Below are positions 1 through 13,700 of a stretch of 64,000 nt of DNA, one piece after another (the first letter of the stretch is position 1; every line of letters begins with the position of its first letter). The DNA lies in the NCBI RefSeq assembly GCF_023343835.1, contig NC_064437.1:20724001-20788000 (forward strand), written 5' to 3'. This DNA comes from Lagopus muta (lineage: Eukaryota; Chordata; Aves; Galliformes; Phasianidae). Below the pieces are notes generated by a model, which saw only the letters and a list, made by a program, of their open reading frames with translations, did no database searches and was not told where the DNA came from. A program made the translations under genes and the position numbers.

Positions 1-3000
1 ACTTTGATAAATGAATGTAATAAATTATACTTTTATTTGAAAGAGTCCTTCAGTCCTTTTCTTTAAAATGCTAAATTTAAATAGATCCAGACACAAAGAG
101 CCACAAACAATTAAGCGATCCCAAACTTTGTGAGAAATCCTTCCTCCCCAGCATTCCCATGGCAGAAGACAGACACATACTGAAGGTTTGTCATGTCAGA
201 TCGCTTCAAATTTTGCTAGAAATTTTTCTAAAAAATCAGTTGAATTACTAAAGCTTATTTTAGGAAAAACTCAACTTGCCCATTAGGGAAATTTCTACTC
301 TGTAGTTGTAAGAGAAACACTATTTTGGACCAGAAAATAAAAACAATACATTCTTTTTTTTTATTGTAGGTCCCACTTTGTTTCTGTTGCTATATCACTC
401 TGCATTTGTCTAATCACAGTACATCACCATGCTGGTACTAGCTCTTGCAAAAAAGGGAAATGCAATACACACAAGTGAAATAAAAGAAAAACACATACAT
501 TACAGATTGAGCAGATCTCAAGATGTTAAATGCCAGACCTGCTGCACAAGAGAGTAAAATGGCCATTAAGGCCTCAATGACAATTATCCAGTTTAGGACT
601 ACAATACAAATTGTAATATAGTGTTTCTCCCAGATAATGCATCCTAATTTTGTTCTGTCTTCTGAGAGACACTGCAGAGTTGACATTTATTCGGAGATGC
701 ATACTCACTGCACTGGTAAAAAGTGCAGCTATTTTTCTGGTGGCATGCTTCTTGCTCTTTTTATCCACTGCCAAGTGAGACCACTGTTCTCATTTGTTGA
801 GAGTCAAGCAGTGAGATCCTCGCTTCTTTTGACCTTAATTATTTATTGGGCTGCAGAAGTAGTTGACTCTTTAGATACCTTTCATTTGGGCCTTCAATTA
901 TTATGTAGAAGGTTAAATATTTGACTCTTCCATTGACAATTTTTAACTTTATTTTACCCTATCTACTCCTCTGTTGTACTATATGAGATTTTCATGCCTT
1001 TTCTTACTATATGGATTTCCATCCACATGAAAAAATATTTACCTTTATTAATGAATCTGTACTGATAGCTTTCTATATTTTTCTTTCAGACCGCAAACTG
1101 GGTTTATCTTTGGACCGCTTCTCCCTCAGTGCAGCTCTGAATAAAATACAATTCTTTCCAAAATAGTCATAAAACAGTTGATACATGCTTCTTAAAAACA
1201 ACACCAAAACAAAAACAAACAAAAATCCACAACAGGCTGAAGTAAATAATAGACATTCCTAATTAGAATGTCAATTTGAAACAGATATCATTAAGCAATT
1301 ATGTATTCTAGTCAAGAAAGAAAAGGAAACAAGAGAACTACATACAGCATCTTTTTTTCCCTCCATAGGTCCAATTGATTACAGCTGGCAAGAAACCAGG
1401 AATTAACAGATTTAGAGCTTTTTTTGATGCTCCTTAACTTGTTTTCCTTAGACATATAAATAAAATAGACCTTTCACAATCAATTGAAAATACAAGAAGA
1501 TTAAGAGAAGTGGTTCACATTTTCTGCAAATCAGAGCTTGAAAAATCCACGTCACCATGCATGAAATTAAACCAAATACCTGATTTTTCTGGGTTCCTCT
1601 GTTCTTTCTCTCTCTTATTTCCATTTTAAGTTACATCAAAATTAGAATTATTGGTGAACTCCAGCACTTCTTAGTTGCCTACTGGCTGTGCAGATGCTTC
1701 ACTGGAGTACCATAAGGAACAATTCGTAATGTGGTCAAAGAGATTTGTGTAAGAGAATCAACACTGGTGAAACAGGCCTCAGCCTCGTGTTGCAGGCTTA
1801 CGAGAACACAAAGCTGAACTTTTGGTCCCCAGTAATTACATGTTCACCATTATTCAGTAAAATTAATTCAGACCTTCAAAACATCACTCTTCGTACTGAA
1901 ATGCTCCAAAGTTTAGAGAGGGGTATGTACTTTCCAGTACTCAACACCCATTATTCTTCCCCATTCCCAACTGACCCAAGTGTGAGCAGGGATCAATCTC
2001 AGTACAAATCGTACCATGCAAGCAGTTTAAGAACTGTTTCCAACAATCTATGAAAAAAAAGATCCATCCCATCTATTCAGTGAATTAGAAAATATGCTCT
2101 TTTCTGAAGCAGGCATTACGTTACTTTTTCAGTTTAGTGACTAACTAACCAGCTTCTTAATGCTATCTGAAGTGTCTTTAACAAATGAATATTAACACTT
2201 CAATTTCAGTAATCTTCCTGATGGCCTAGATACTCAGACTTTGGAATTTAAACAGGAGTCGCATGGAATTAAAAAAATAAAATTAAAAAACAAAAAATGC
2301 CTTCGACTCCAATGTGATGTCCTTGTTTTAAATGACAAATTAGTGGGATGGAATTCAAGACACTTAATTATCATATTGGTTAGCCAGATAGTTATTTGAA
2401 ATCTCAGCAGACGAGAGTATCAGATTTTTTCTTTAAGTTGGGATCAATAAGTCAGCAAAGGCAAAGGACAGTAACAGTCTGTAACTCTTCTTGCTTGCTT
2501 TAACAAGTACTTTTTTTTTGTACATCTCCCCTGAACAGTGTTTCCAAAAGCTTATAAAAACAGTGATAGCTAAAGGAATACAAATATTCCACAAGTCCTC
2601 AGATGTCTTTGGTCATTTAACAGTCTTGTTACCTTTCTGAAGAAAACTTTCCACTTTTCAAATAAAGGAATTTAGAAGCAAGATTCCATAAAAGTGGGTG
2701 ACTTTTTTCTAAATCTGAAAAATGGTTTAAATAGTATTTGCTGTAGCATTTCTCTTCCCTAAATATTTTGGCAAATAAGATTTCTCTTTGGATGGCCGTG
2801 GGGGTGGTGGGTAGGAAAAAGACATGCATCAATAATCACAAAATAAGAACTGGTGGTATAATTTGGCTTAAGAGTGCTGTTTCAGCACTTAGCTCTCTAG
2901 TGACTTGTTCAAATGGTTTCAGCACATTCAGAAGAGTTTCCATTAGTGTCTGCTTCAGATGTGAGAAGAATCCATCAATTTGTTTTCAAAATGTTATAGC

Positions 3001-3858
3001 ATGTAGTAGCTGCCCTTGCTCAAATAGCTTCTCTTAACAAAAAATGTTGAATTCTGTCTGGTAACTGCATCCTGAATAAGTTTTTATTGGTGAACAGGTC
3101 ATTATTCTTGGAAGAGTGTCAGAAGTTTTTTGGTTTTCATAGGCTGGATGAATTATGGACAGATACTATCCGCTCTTATAAGAATGTACATTCCTAGTGT
3201 ATAATTGCAGTCATGTATGAGGTACACAGACACAGAAGGGTAACATCATTAGCCCTACCCTCACTGTGAAAGTAAGTGGGGAAAATGTTTGTCCTTGTTT
3301 TCTTTTAGTGGTTGTCTTACAGGATTGGAAATACTAACATCACAGCAGCTCATTGCCACCAAAGCACTGCCCAAACAGCCCTTCTGGAACAGAAGTAACA
3401 CTTGACGTACCCTCTTGTCAAGGCTCCCTAGTCCAAAGTTATAATACTGATACAATAAGGGGAGAGAGGGTGTCTGGCAAACAAGGCAACCTTCATAAGG
3501 TGTTACTTCCAGCTGGGGAAATTCTACAATTTTCCTTTTAATAGTGTAGACGTGAGGAACAGAAATACTAAACAATTTGCTCAAAATGACACAGGTTTCC
3601 ATGGCACAGAAGAGAGTTGTAGCTTGTTTCCCATGTTTCAGACCATATATCTTCTGGACTTCTACCAGAAGTGTAAATTATTTTTATTTTTATTTTTTAA
3701 ATACATTGTTCTGCAGTAATTAGTGAAACTAAATAACAAAAATAAAAAATAAAAAAAAAAACAAAATTCAAATCCTCATGGTTTTCAATGAGGCTACAAA
3801 TTTTTAGAGTTGAAATACTCTGATCCCAAGAGGATCAGAGGATCAGAACAATAGAAAT

Positions 3859-3860
<2 letters not shown>
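1..3860. other. Unique AT-rich sequence, no gene recognised
   Basis: I see no supportable gene. Open frames of up to about 113 codons occur (for example 3261-3602 minus and 1745-2053 plus), but their peptides show no domain, transmembrane pattern or familiar motif, and they lack convincing splice sites. There is an A-rich, CAAA-type stretch near 1197-1227 and a short direct repeat (AGGATCAG twice) at 3831-3846. No transposon end was recognised. Confidence 0.6.

Positions 3861-3890
<30 letters not shown>
3861..3890. repeat. Poly(T) tract of 30 bases
   Basis: This is an uninterrupted run of 30 T, the longest homopolymer in the window. Read on the minus strand it is poly(A), so it could be the tail of an old retroposed copy. 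However, the minus-strand sequence just upstream of the tail shows no AATAAA signal and no recognisable gene, so a simple homopolymer expansion is the safer call. Confidence 0.95.
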
Positions 3891-3893
<3 letters not shown>

Positions 3894-6800
3894 CACTATC
3901 AGCCTACAGGAGATTTTTTTCTGAATCATTGCATCATTCTTTTTCTTTCCTCCTAGAGTAATATCACTGGAACAGCAATACTGTATACAAGCTGCATGTG
4001 CATTCCAAGCCATAGTTTGGAACATGCAAAGTAATCAATAGTTAAATTATAGATTATTTGCAAAGCAAATTTCTCTTAAGGCTCCCGCTGATAATTGTCT
4101 TCAGATCCTGATTATGGCTAGTACCATGGATAGTCAAAATGATCATGTCTAGCATACTTAGATTTCCCTTTCTCAGTTAGGCTCCACATCTGACTGTGGT
4201 TCAGCCTGTGACTTGGCACCTTTCGATATGCAGGTCTCTCTCTCTACCTTGTCATCATTTAGCATTTCAAATTATTCAGGTTACACCTAGTACACAAATT
4301 TTGTACAGTACGCCCAGGTAACTCTATACCTAGGAAATTAGAAGCTTGCATAAATACAGGATGCTACAATAATCTCAGTGCCAAATATTATAAACTAGTG
4401 AGTAAAAGTATTAAGTTATGGAAATACACAATGCATAGAGAAATTTGAAGTTCGTCAGTAAAATAAGCATGAAAAAAAAAAAAATTAAGTCTGCTATCAA
4501 TCTTAAAGTATAGTTAACCAGCTTCTGGGGGGAGGTTGCACTGTATGGTTGCTTCAGAATGTCTCGACAAATTTGTCACGTCAAGAGCAGCAGTGTTCTG
4601 GTGGCATCACAGAGGAGGTGGTCTCACCATGCCTGAGAGACAACATCATCTAAGTCTCTCCATAAAGTACGGACAAGGCTTCTATGTGGGGGTGAGAGGC
4701 AATCAGCCTGATCTTTGTAGAATAACATCATTCTAAGTTGCCAATGGAAAAAAAAATCCAATGTTTTAAATACTGAAAAAGGACAGGCCTGCTAGGCTAC
4801 ACCATCACAAGTACACAAACGAGTGTTCACTGCATAACACACAATTTACTAAACGCTGCTTCAAAATCTATAGAGAAAAAAAAAAAGACCACTCATCTCA
4901 GAAAGCGCACAAGCAGAGATGAAAAATCTTGCTTCTGATGATGTAACAGGTCAAAAACAGAAATAGGACTATAAATGGAGCATCATTTAAGTGAGCCATG
5001 TACTACTCTTACAAACTATCATATTGCTTCCCTCAAACCTTCTCTGAAAGGAAAAAAGTGGAAAATACTTTTCTTTGATGTATGTATTTGGAGACAAAAC
5101 AGGCAAGTTGCAAATATTTACTCTAAGGGTGCTAGTGGGCAATCTTTAGTAGCGGAATAGCTATGTGTCATGTAAAATAACTGTTAACGTTAACTTAAAG
5201 GCAGAACACTGGACAGTTTTATGGGAAAAGTATTCTTTCTAGTTTGTGAGATAGACTTGGGGGAGCAAAGGAAGGAAAGAGGAACTTGGAGCTATCAGCT
5301 CACAGCCCTTGAAGATAACTGAATGACTTTGATAAGTCAGAAGGAAATTTTGCCCAGTCTTTAAGTCAAAATGTAATAGCTGTGAGAGTAAAGAAATCAT
5401 ATGACTGGGTGAAGGGAAGTTACTTACAGTCATAAATGACTTTACATGTCATTTTTGTAGAAGTTTTGCAGGCTGTTATTCAATGGCAAACAGGTTGATA
5501 ATAAATTATGAAGCTGCATTTGGTTCAAAAATCACAGATCCACTGTTTAAATTTCTTTCACATTTTGTGATTTTCATTGCAAAGTCTAAAAACCATTCTG
5601 TATAAATTTGATTACACATTCACAATTTATGGTTTCCCCACAGTTAAACTCATCCATTCTGTGAAAACTCAGAGCCTTTTTGAAAGCTGTTAAATGAGTG
5701 CAGCTAATCAGTCCTTTTTCTGGAAGGACTCTCTCAGCTAGAAATGAGGTAGAAGATCTGTGGCTTTCAAGTTCTACTGTGTAAATTGTTCTTCCGCAAC
5801 AGCTGGAGAAAATGCTTTCAAGAGCTTTATGCTTCTTCCTGTGTGGTGATGCAGCTTTCCTCTAACGACAATTTCTCATCAATACCCACAGACACCTACC
5901 TTCTTAACCACTGGTTTAACGGTTCCTCACCACTTCCACCTTTCCGAAAAAAAAAGATTCGTTTGGGAGAAGGTTTACAAGTATCTGCACACCAGGCTGT
6001 TAAATGAGATAATATCTTAAAGAACTTAAAATTAGGTGCATAATTCTTGTCTTCAGAAAGGAGGCCAAAATACTCCTAAACGTGACCAAATCGACCAGTA
6101 TAAGCTCTTTCCCATTCAAGTCTGAGATGGTCATTACTGAAAACTTCATTACAGGAAAAAATAACTGGCCTTCCTCTGCTCAATCAAACTGTTAGAACAT
6201 AAATAGTTAATATGCAAAGCACACTGTTATGAATTATACCATCTTTCTTTCAATGAAAATGTAAAACATTCTTAAAAGAAAAAAAGCACACTATGTTTTT
6301 CAAGAGCCACTGCATATTGATAGATATATGCTGACACTTCTGGGAACTTTAAGGTTGGCTTCATTTTCCAGAGGATTCCAATTTAACTCACACTGCATAA
6401 ACAAGGGTATGTTTTAATCTTACTGGGATACACGTCTATGCCCACACATTTATTAAAAAACACAGTAAAATTTTTAACTACATGGTGTTTCCTTAGGGAG
6501 TAGCAAGATATTTTATCAGACCAGCAACTAGTGTATTTTAATACTGACATAATCTAAATTACTACAAAAACTTTAGACTTGCTGTCATTCACAGCTAGTT
6601 TACTTATTTGTTGTAAAGAAAAGAGCAGGTGCAGCAGAAGACAGGTAACTGCTCATATGCACCAGTGTTTCACCAATCCCCAAATTACTTTCAAAAAAAA
6701 AAAAGGTGATTATATAATTCAAAACTATCACCTGTTTTTAGGTCTGCTGCTAACAAAACCTACACATTTCTGTAAGAATGCTAAATATTGCCCCTGTCCC

Positions 6801-7566
6801 AAATGAGAAGTAAATGGTTCTATTTAAATCAAAACATACAGCCTGAGAGTGGTGACAAAACATCACACAAATGTCCTTATTTGTACAATCACTCAATAGC
6901 TAATTCAAAAAAAGGAATATGATGCAAAACCATTGCTAGCATTCTCTGGTCTGATAAAGCACAGACTGTTGCCAGTGCTAAGAGAATGTTAGGTAGGCTG
7001 TAAGGACTTCTATATCAAAAAGTTCTAAAGAAGTCCTTACTGGGTAGTAGGAATCCTGTCTGCAACCCAAGGGAAAAAATTTAAAAAAAGAAACATCAAA
7101 ATACTTTCTTTAATATAACTTTTTTTCTAGTGGAAAGCAGAAGGCTGCTCACAACTAGAGTTTTCTACTCAGTCAAATTAATCACACAGAGGTCAATTAA
7201 ATTTAGATTAAAAAGAAATTCTTATCAGAAGGGTCAGTGCTGAGGCACTAGTGAGGAAAGCAGCAAAATGAATGAAAGGGGTTTGCATGGAATCATCTGA
7301 GCCTCAAATCTACATCCGAACAGCTTGGTGCTCCCAACCTAAATCATGTGTGCACCCCACATCTCAGTGACAGGGAACATGTCAGCCAGAAGCACTACCA
7401 AGGTAGATCTCCAAGCTCTTACAAGCTCAAGAGGAAAAAATGCTTCTTTAATCAGTATGGCAGCTCAGGTTTTATCGCCGTCACCAATTGTGAAATGTTT
7501 GTGCCACCACTTCAGCAGTGCAGTCAGCATCTCCTCTCCCTCCAATAAAAAAAATATAAATGCATT
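3891..7566. other. Unique AT-rich sequence, nothing recognised
   Basis: No gene, RNA or transposon could be identified. The open frames are all under about 85 codons and overlap on both strands without codon structure. A 12-base palindrome (GTTAACGTTAAC) lies near 5183. Confidence 0.6.
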
Positions 7567-7603
7567 AATGATAACATTAATAACAGAATGATAACATTAA
7601 TAA
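7567..7603. repeat. Short tandem duplication, 20-bp unit, about two copies
   Basis: The unit beginning AATGATAACATTAATAA occurs at 7567-7586 and again at 7587-7603 with no mismatch over the shared 17 bases. It is probably a recent local slippage duplication. No function is implied. Confidence 0.85.
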
Positions 7604-8198
7604 TGCCATTGTTATGTTACAAACATTACTTTGTTATTTTGAGATTTCTTTTGTATGCCAAATGCAGCAAAACTTTCAAAGCAATGTATCAGCAACAAAT
7701 TCAGTTTGTCTCCCTGAGACATGAATTCAAATCCATTAATCCCCACTCCTGTGAGAGCTTTCTTATTATTAGAGTACAGAAAAGGTAGAGAATGACATTT
7801 ATAAAGAAATAGAAAGCTAGGCGACCAGTTCAAATCCAGTGGAACTTTACAATTTAAATCTTAGAAAGTGTTTTATGGTCTCCAGCCTGAGAACTATTTG
7901 GGCTTGGCAGCTACAACTCAGGAAGGTGTGCTGGATACCGAAGTGAAGGAGTTGGTAAGAAAGGACTGAAGAAGTTACAGCAGGAGGAGACAAAGAATAG
8001 TACCCAGAATCTCCTGCACAAAAGATGCAACAGACAGTACAGGAGTAGCTCACTGCCAGTATTTACTTCCCCTATTTATTTATTTAGGAGGGTATTTCAA
8101 AGTAAAATTCTGAAATGCCAGGCTAATACTTCTTTCATTATAAATTTTAATGCAAAAAATCTGAAGGTGATAATCAGAAATGCATCTTATATCTATTA
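7604..8198. other. Unique AT-rich sequence, nothing recognised
   Basis: I see only short open frames on both strands (up to 73 codons) with no domain or splice support. Confidence 0.6.
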
Positions 8199-8264
8199 GA
8201 AAAATAGCTTTACTACTTATTTCCAATTTAGGAAAAAATAGCTTTACTACGTATTTCCAATATG
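8199..8264. repeat. Tandem duplication with 34-bp offset, two copies
   Basis: The segment beginning GAAAAATAGCTTTACTAC at 8199 recurs at 8232 with one extra A, one substitution in the shared core and slight divergence at the end. It is a simple two-copy duplication that may be polymorphic in the population. It does not match a transposon end that I recognise. Confidence 0.85.
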
Positions 8265-8391
8265 TAATTAGCACTTCATAGGATGACAAGGATCTAGTCT
8301 CATATTTGTGTTACTGCAAATTGTTAAAGCATCAGAAAACTATATATTCAGTTTTCTAACTCACAAAATATTTTATTGTTTTTATGCATTT

Positions 8392-8437
8392 ATGTTTAAA
8401 AGAATTGTGTTTAGAAGATTATGTTTAGAAGAATTGA
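8392..8437. repeat. Tandem repeat of about 15 bp, three copies
   Basis: Three consecutive copies of a TGTTTAGAAGAATTG-like unit are visible, the first and second each differing slightly from the third. This is a local minisatellite-like array less than 200 bp from the 34-bp duplication, so the 8.2-8.4 kb stretch has duplicated repeatedly. Confidence 0.75.
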
Positions 8438-10538
8438 TACAGAATCTTTCTAAAGCCAGAATCTGATTTTCTGCATTTACTACTTAACAAAAACAAGCAA
8501 GAACCCCCTACAAAATAATTTCCTCTTTGATATTTTCCAGTTTCACACTTCTACACAAAGTGAAGGCTACAATCTAAGTTAAAATTCAATTTTAAGTTTA
8601 AATTTTAGACTCTAGGAATTTATTTAAATGTTTTGCTTTAATAAGAAATTTTATCTTGATTTTTTTTTTTTTTCAGTTACTGAGGACATTTTCTGATTTG
8701 AAAAAAAAAAAGTAGATGCTGTTTCTTGCAAAACTCTAGAAATTACCACAATTTTAATTAAACTGTGCATGAAACTAGACTTGCAAAGTAACAGCCAGTT
8801 TATACATTTTAGTTTCATTTTTAGAACAATGTACCTGTAGAGCACTAAAATTAGAAACAAGGTGTATTTTCACTGAAGAATTCATAGAGTTGTAATGAAA
8901 CAAAAATCAGGCTCCAGCACGCCTATTCCACACTGCAAGTAAATACGTGCCTGTATCAGATCTGAAGTATTTGATCACTTGTTTATATGCAGGGCCAAGG
9001 GGCTGTCTGGAAATTTCTCGTGCACAGATATACATAAATTTGTCCGTGTGAAAACCAGTGCATCAACCACTATGTTTTGTCCTTCCTTCCATGAATGTAC
9101 ATGGAAACAAACACCCTTTCCTCACTCCAGCTCTCTAATGATGTGCCACAAGGTGCTCTGTAAACTTTCGTTCTGCATTTCCAGACTTTGTATAAACTCA
9201 TTCTGCAACACTAAGATAGAGTGTAGATTTTGTAACTAATATTTGTACAAAACCATTAAGATTACGGGAATGTAAATGAAACTTTTCTCACTTCTGTGCC
9301 AGCAACCGTGAACAAACGAGGAGCTTTCACCCATTCTTCTTTCAGGCCTCATTCACTGTTTCCTTGCACTGTTATGCACAATTTATCCCTGCTTTCATGG
9401 CTAACAATAGCATCAGCTGAAAATATGCCAAACCAATGGAGTCTTATTTTATTCACTTAGGGGTAGCTTAAAGTCTTAACTGTTTTTTTTTTTCTGGTTT
9501 TGGACTGAGAAAGTGGGGTACAGGGAAGGCTGCATTTTGCAGTTCACATGCTTTCCTTTGTATAGGTGAGAAAGCATTAGCAGAGACCGAGATGCAGACA
9601 TTTTTTGAAAGTAAAAAATTAACATGCATAATCCAAGGAGAAAATACAGTAACGTGAATAGCACCAATTCACACAAAAGTAGAACTAATCTGTCCATACT
9701 GTAAATGTTTTATGCCTGCATCTGTTTCTGATCTGCCTGACGATGGCTGATAGCCTGTCGGATGTAGCACTTTTCCAAAATCTCATGGCAGAGAGAAAAC
9801 TTTACTGCTTGTCTTGCAGTTGTTTCACTAAAACAGGGCAGACAGCTCCATACCTCCAACACCACTAGAAGATGCCTGACACCAGCACTGTGCTTTTAAG
9901 GTGATTTGTCCAAATGGGACCAGGCTGCACAGTGTGCAGCTGCCCAAGGTACAGTGGCTCATAGGTGTCACAAGTGTTGTCTCTGCTAGGATATATGTGT
10001 AAAATTACAAAACAACTCATAATTAAAGGTGCGTGATTTACAGTTGAGGAATTCAACCTTTGATCATTGGTGCTGGCAGCTGCTACTTTCAGGACACACT
10101 GCATGAATCAAGTCAGGACTGAAATGTCTCGCATTGCTGCCTGCCGCAAGAAGGATTCAGATGGCATAAAGGAGGGTCACAAGAGTTTCTGCTATTTTGC
10201 TGCATATTTTACATCAGCTTTGGTACTTCAGTTTATTCAACTTTGGCAGACAAGAGGCTTCCGGTAACATTTCACTAATTCTCACTGGTCACCAGGTTGG
10301 CACACACAGCTGACAAAATACATAGTCGCTTTTCTTCCCTTCCTTTTTCTTACCTTTCCCCCTCTTCTTTTAAACATAAACCGAAAATATTACCTTTTTA
10401 CTATACAAGCAATCCCTTTCCTGCAGTCAAGAGCTGTAGGCCTTCCATCAATCTTTTTCACCACCCTTTTAAAGCCACTTCAACATTAAGGAGCTCCATA
10501 CCGGCACGGCAACTGGCTGGCTGCCAACCAGCTGCAAA
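8438..10538. other. Unique AT-rich sequence, nothing recognised
   Basis: No gene, RNA or transposon is recognised. Short poly(T) and poly(A) runs occur near 8660 and 8700. Open frames are up to 86 codons and carry no recognisable motif. Confidence 0.6.
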
Positions 10539-10727
10539 ATGAACGCCCCTTGTATTGACATTAGAGGTTCCTTGATCATACTCAATAAAGCACCTTTGAT
10601 GTTATCACTGTTGGCTAATATCATCTTACATGGTCTTGAGGGAGAGCTTATCGAGTCTGTAAGGCAGATCATAAAGCCAGAAAGGACCCTCTGGTGTTAC
10701 AATAAAACAAAGTTTGTGTCTTGCAAG
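10539..10727 (+). other. Possible exon ending in a consensus splice donor
   Basis: An open frame of 63 codons starts at an ATG at 10539 and runs without a stop to a near-consensus 5' splice site (CAAG followed by GTAAGA) at 10727/10728. The peptide begins MNAPCIDIRGSLI and resembles no family I know. No clear upstream acceptor is visible, so it would have to be a first exon, and there is no CpG-rich promoter just upstream. The antisense strand is also open across most of it. A chance donor in unique sequence is the more likely explanation. Confidence 0.15.
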
Positions 10728-13700
10728 GTAAGAATAATATTTGTAAGTGCTAAAATGTCAAAATGCACACACTGCCTATGATTCACCGTTTTTAAATCAC
10801 ATTTGGTGAACCATGGATTCCACCTTGTCTAACACATACCAGGCTGTTTTCTCATATTACCCAGTCCTAACAGAGAACTCCCCACTGGTCTGCCACATCT
10901 GGGTACCTTTCTGTCACCTTAATCCTCCTGGCTGACACATCACATCCTCCAGACCTTGCCTTGGCACAGTTGGGTAGCAGCCTGTTTTTTTTTCTCTCTG
11001 GTGTGCTCTCAGAGCAAAGTCTGTCACTTCCCACCTTGTGGGACTTCCCCACCTCGGCAGGCAAGAAGCAGCACTTCTTGTGCTCCAGCTGTATGGGCTG
11101 ACTGGTTTAGTGCACAGAGCCATAAAATGTGTGGAACCATACAAGCAGAGGGACTGGCAGGCCTCACCCAGCCTCCTGAAACAAAAGACGCTGGCCAAAA
11201 GAGCCAATGTAATACATACTGCCCTGCTTCAGCATTTTCAGTGCTGGGGAATGACTTCTAGGAGGGTAGAAAGCTTTCTACATCTTTTACTGAAATCTAG
11301 AGGGTTTTCTGGGTTTTGGTGGTAGGGTTTTGGCTATTTCTCTCATTCGCTCTGTGTGCTCTGCCCTGCAGTAGAAATCTCCACTGACAACTTGGTGAAG
11401 TCATCACCTTTTCCTCATCTTCAGCTTTCTGTCCCGCTGTGAGAAACCCCCCAGAGATAACTTGTACTGATATTCAGCTATTACAGAATTTGACTTCTCA
11501 CAGCCTTTTACATATGGAGCAGTGTCTGGCTAAATGTTACAAACTGGAAGATCCCTTCCAGCCTTACACTGGGAAAACAACTTTCCTGACATCTCACTTC
11601 TGTGTGGGCCTGTCTGTTTTTAAGCAGGTAAAATGACTGTACTGGAGTAAGGCAAAGCGTTGTGGTATCAGGCCTGTCTCCAGCAGTGGCTATTAAGATG
11701 CTAGCTTCCAATAATTGAAGGCTTATTAGCTCATTGATCTCTAAAATCTTCTTTCCTTCTTTAATACCAGGAGGAAAAGGCAGAAAAAGGCTATTACAGA
11801 TCATTTGGAAGAGAAAATAAAATATTCCATTTTATTCTTGAGAAACTGTACAGAGACAGATGGCCCAGATCATCTGCTGCTTCTATTAAATTCTGGATTA
11901 TGTTCTCCTATTGGCCTGATGCATTCAGCAGTGCATAGTCATTTTATGTCCTGGTACCCAAATACAAAGCACAAACTACTGCAATTCAGCATTTCTCAGC
12001 AGTTTTCTAACCTACCCTCATAAGGAATGCGTTAGGACATTTTTCTCTTCTTTGGGGCAGCTCCTGCTCTGCCTCCCCAGCTCTGGGACTTCTGCCCACG
12101 CATGGTCAGGGCCACGATCACCAGACATACATTTCCTTGAGATGAGAACTGCTCAGGTTAACACACTGTACCAACCAAACACAATCGCATGAAGCAAACT
12201 CAGTAGTGTGGAAATTCCCAGCACCTCAACCTCCAAAAGTGTCTCTCATTTCATTTTTATACCATCCTCTTCCTCTTCCAACTACATTCTTCAGGTGAGC
12301 ATGTTTTAAAAATTATTTTATATTCATTTCAACAAGATTTTAAAAAATGTTGCTTTTCTTTAAAGTATAAATGCAAAGTAATATAATAAGAATATATTAT
12401 GACCATACTATGATTTAAAATATTTTAGCAGAAAAGACAAGATAAATGAGTAAAACTTCCAATTTGTGAAAGAACTAAAGTACTAAACTTCACAAAGAAG
12501 CTGGAAAAGCTAGGCCACCTGAATGCCTTATGTTGTGGCTATAAAATTATGTAGGTGAAAAGAGAAACAAATAGTACATATAAGAGTGCTAACTCCAGAA
12601 ATTAATTTTCATCACTCTTTTCAAATATTCACTTTAGATGTGAATGCTTAAGAGGAAAGAATTGAGTGGAATGTTCTCAATAATTGTATGCTTGGGTGTG
12701 GGTTTCTTCTTTTTAATCTTCCTAGACTGTCCCCTTGGCACTCATTCCACGAAAATGCCTACAAGCTCTGTGACTGCAAATGATCATGGAAAGCAAGTTC
12801 AAAGGCACACGTGGAACTATTCAGAGAAAGTATTCAGGCACTGACATTTGCAATAGGAGTACTTATCCACTGGAAGAACAGAAACATCCTCATGTACCAT
12901 AGCTGACCATCCTAATTTCAACAGCACACACTAACTACTTGCACAGAACTTCTTATGATTAGATTCAGACAGACAAGATACTGCTCCCAAAAAACTCTGT
13001 TGCTCCCACCATATTAGGTTAGCAAATCATCTTCTAGACATCAGAAAGTAGCAAGGATAACATTTAAAGGGAGGAAGGATAGTAAGTGCACAGTACTGAG
13101 AAGGGAAGAAAACCATAAAACCCAGGAACCCACATCATTATCATGTTTTCTATGTTTGAGAAAGGTACAGAAGTATGAAAAGGGGGAAACCCCATAGGAA
13201 TGTCACGTTTCATGGACCTGCAATAATCATTAGTGATTTTAAACACAAAATAATCTTATATGCACAAAATAATTTTATCCCTGAAATTTGGTGCCCTTTC
13301 TGAAAGAAGACAAAAGTAAACAATGCATGGCTTATGGAACAAAGATCAATACTCCTAGTTGTGAGAATTCATCAGAGGTCTAAATGAACAGCTGAAATGT
13401 CCAAAGAATCTAAAGAGATGTACTCCCAAGGACAACCAGTTTCCAGACAGGTCAGTAAGAGAAGAAAGTCTGAAAGAGCTAAAGCTCTTATATATTCTTA
13501 TGTATTCTATACTCTCTGAAATAACTTAGCAGAGTCGGGCTGAGCAAAAACAGTATCAGATGTGCTTCCAACAACATATGAATGAAAAATTTTTACTAGA
13601 CAGATCTGTAATGGAGAAATTAGATCTTTACACCTTTGTCACATGTTGAAGTTCCTTTTTATAGTCACACAAATGTAACTGTCACATTACAAAATGCAAT

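Noticed and set aside
637..924. 95-codon open frame on the plus strand
   Set aside because: The peptide has no motif, splice support or promoter, the length is expected by chance, and other frames overlap it.
3261..3602. 113-codon open frame on the minus strand
   Set aside because: No recognisable domain and no splice or promoter context. A chance frame is the simplest reading.
3861..4025. Poly(A) on the minus strand as the tail of a processed pseudogene
   Set aside because: No AATAAA before the tail, no recognisable coding sequence upstream and no target-site duplication.
10867..11325. Several overlapping open frames on both strands
   Set aside because: They arise together in a GC-richer patch where stops are rarer, and none gives a recognisable protein.
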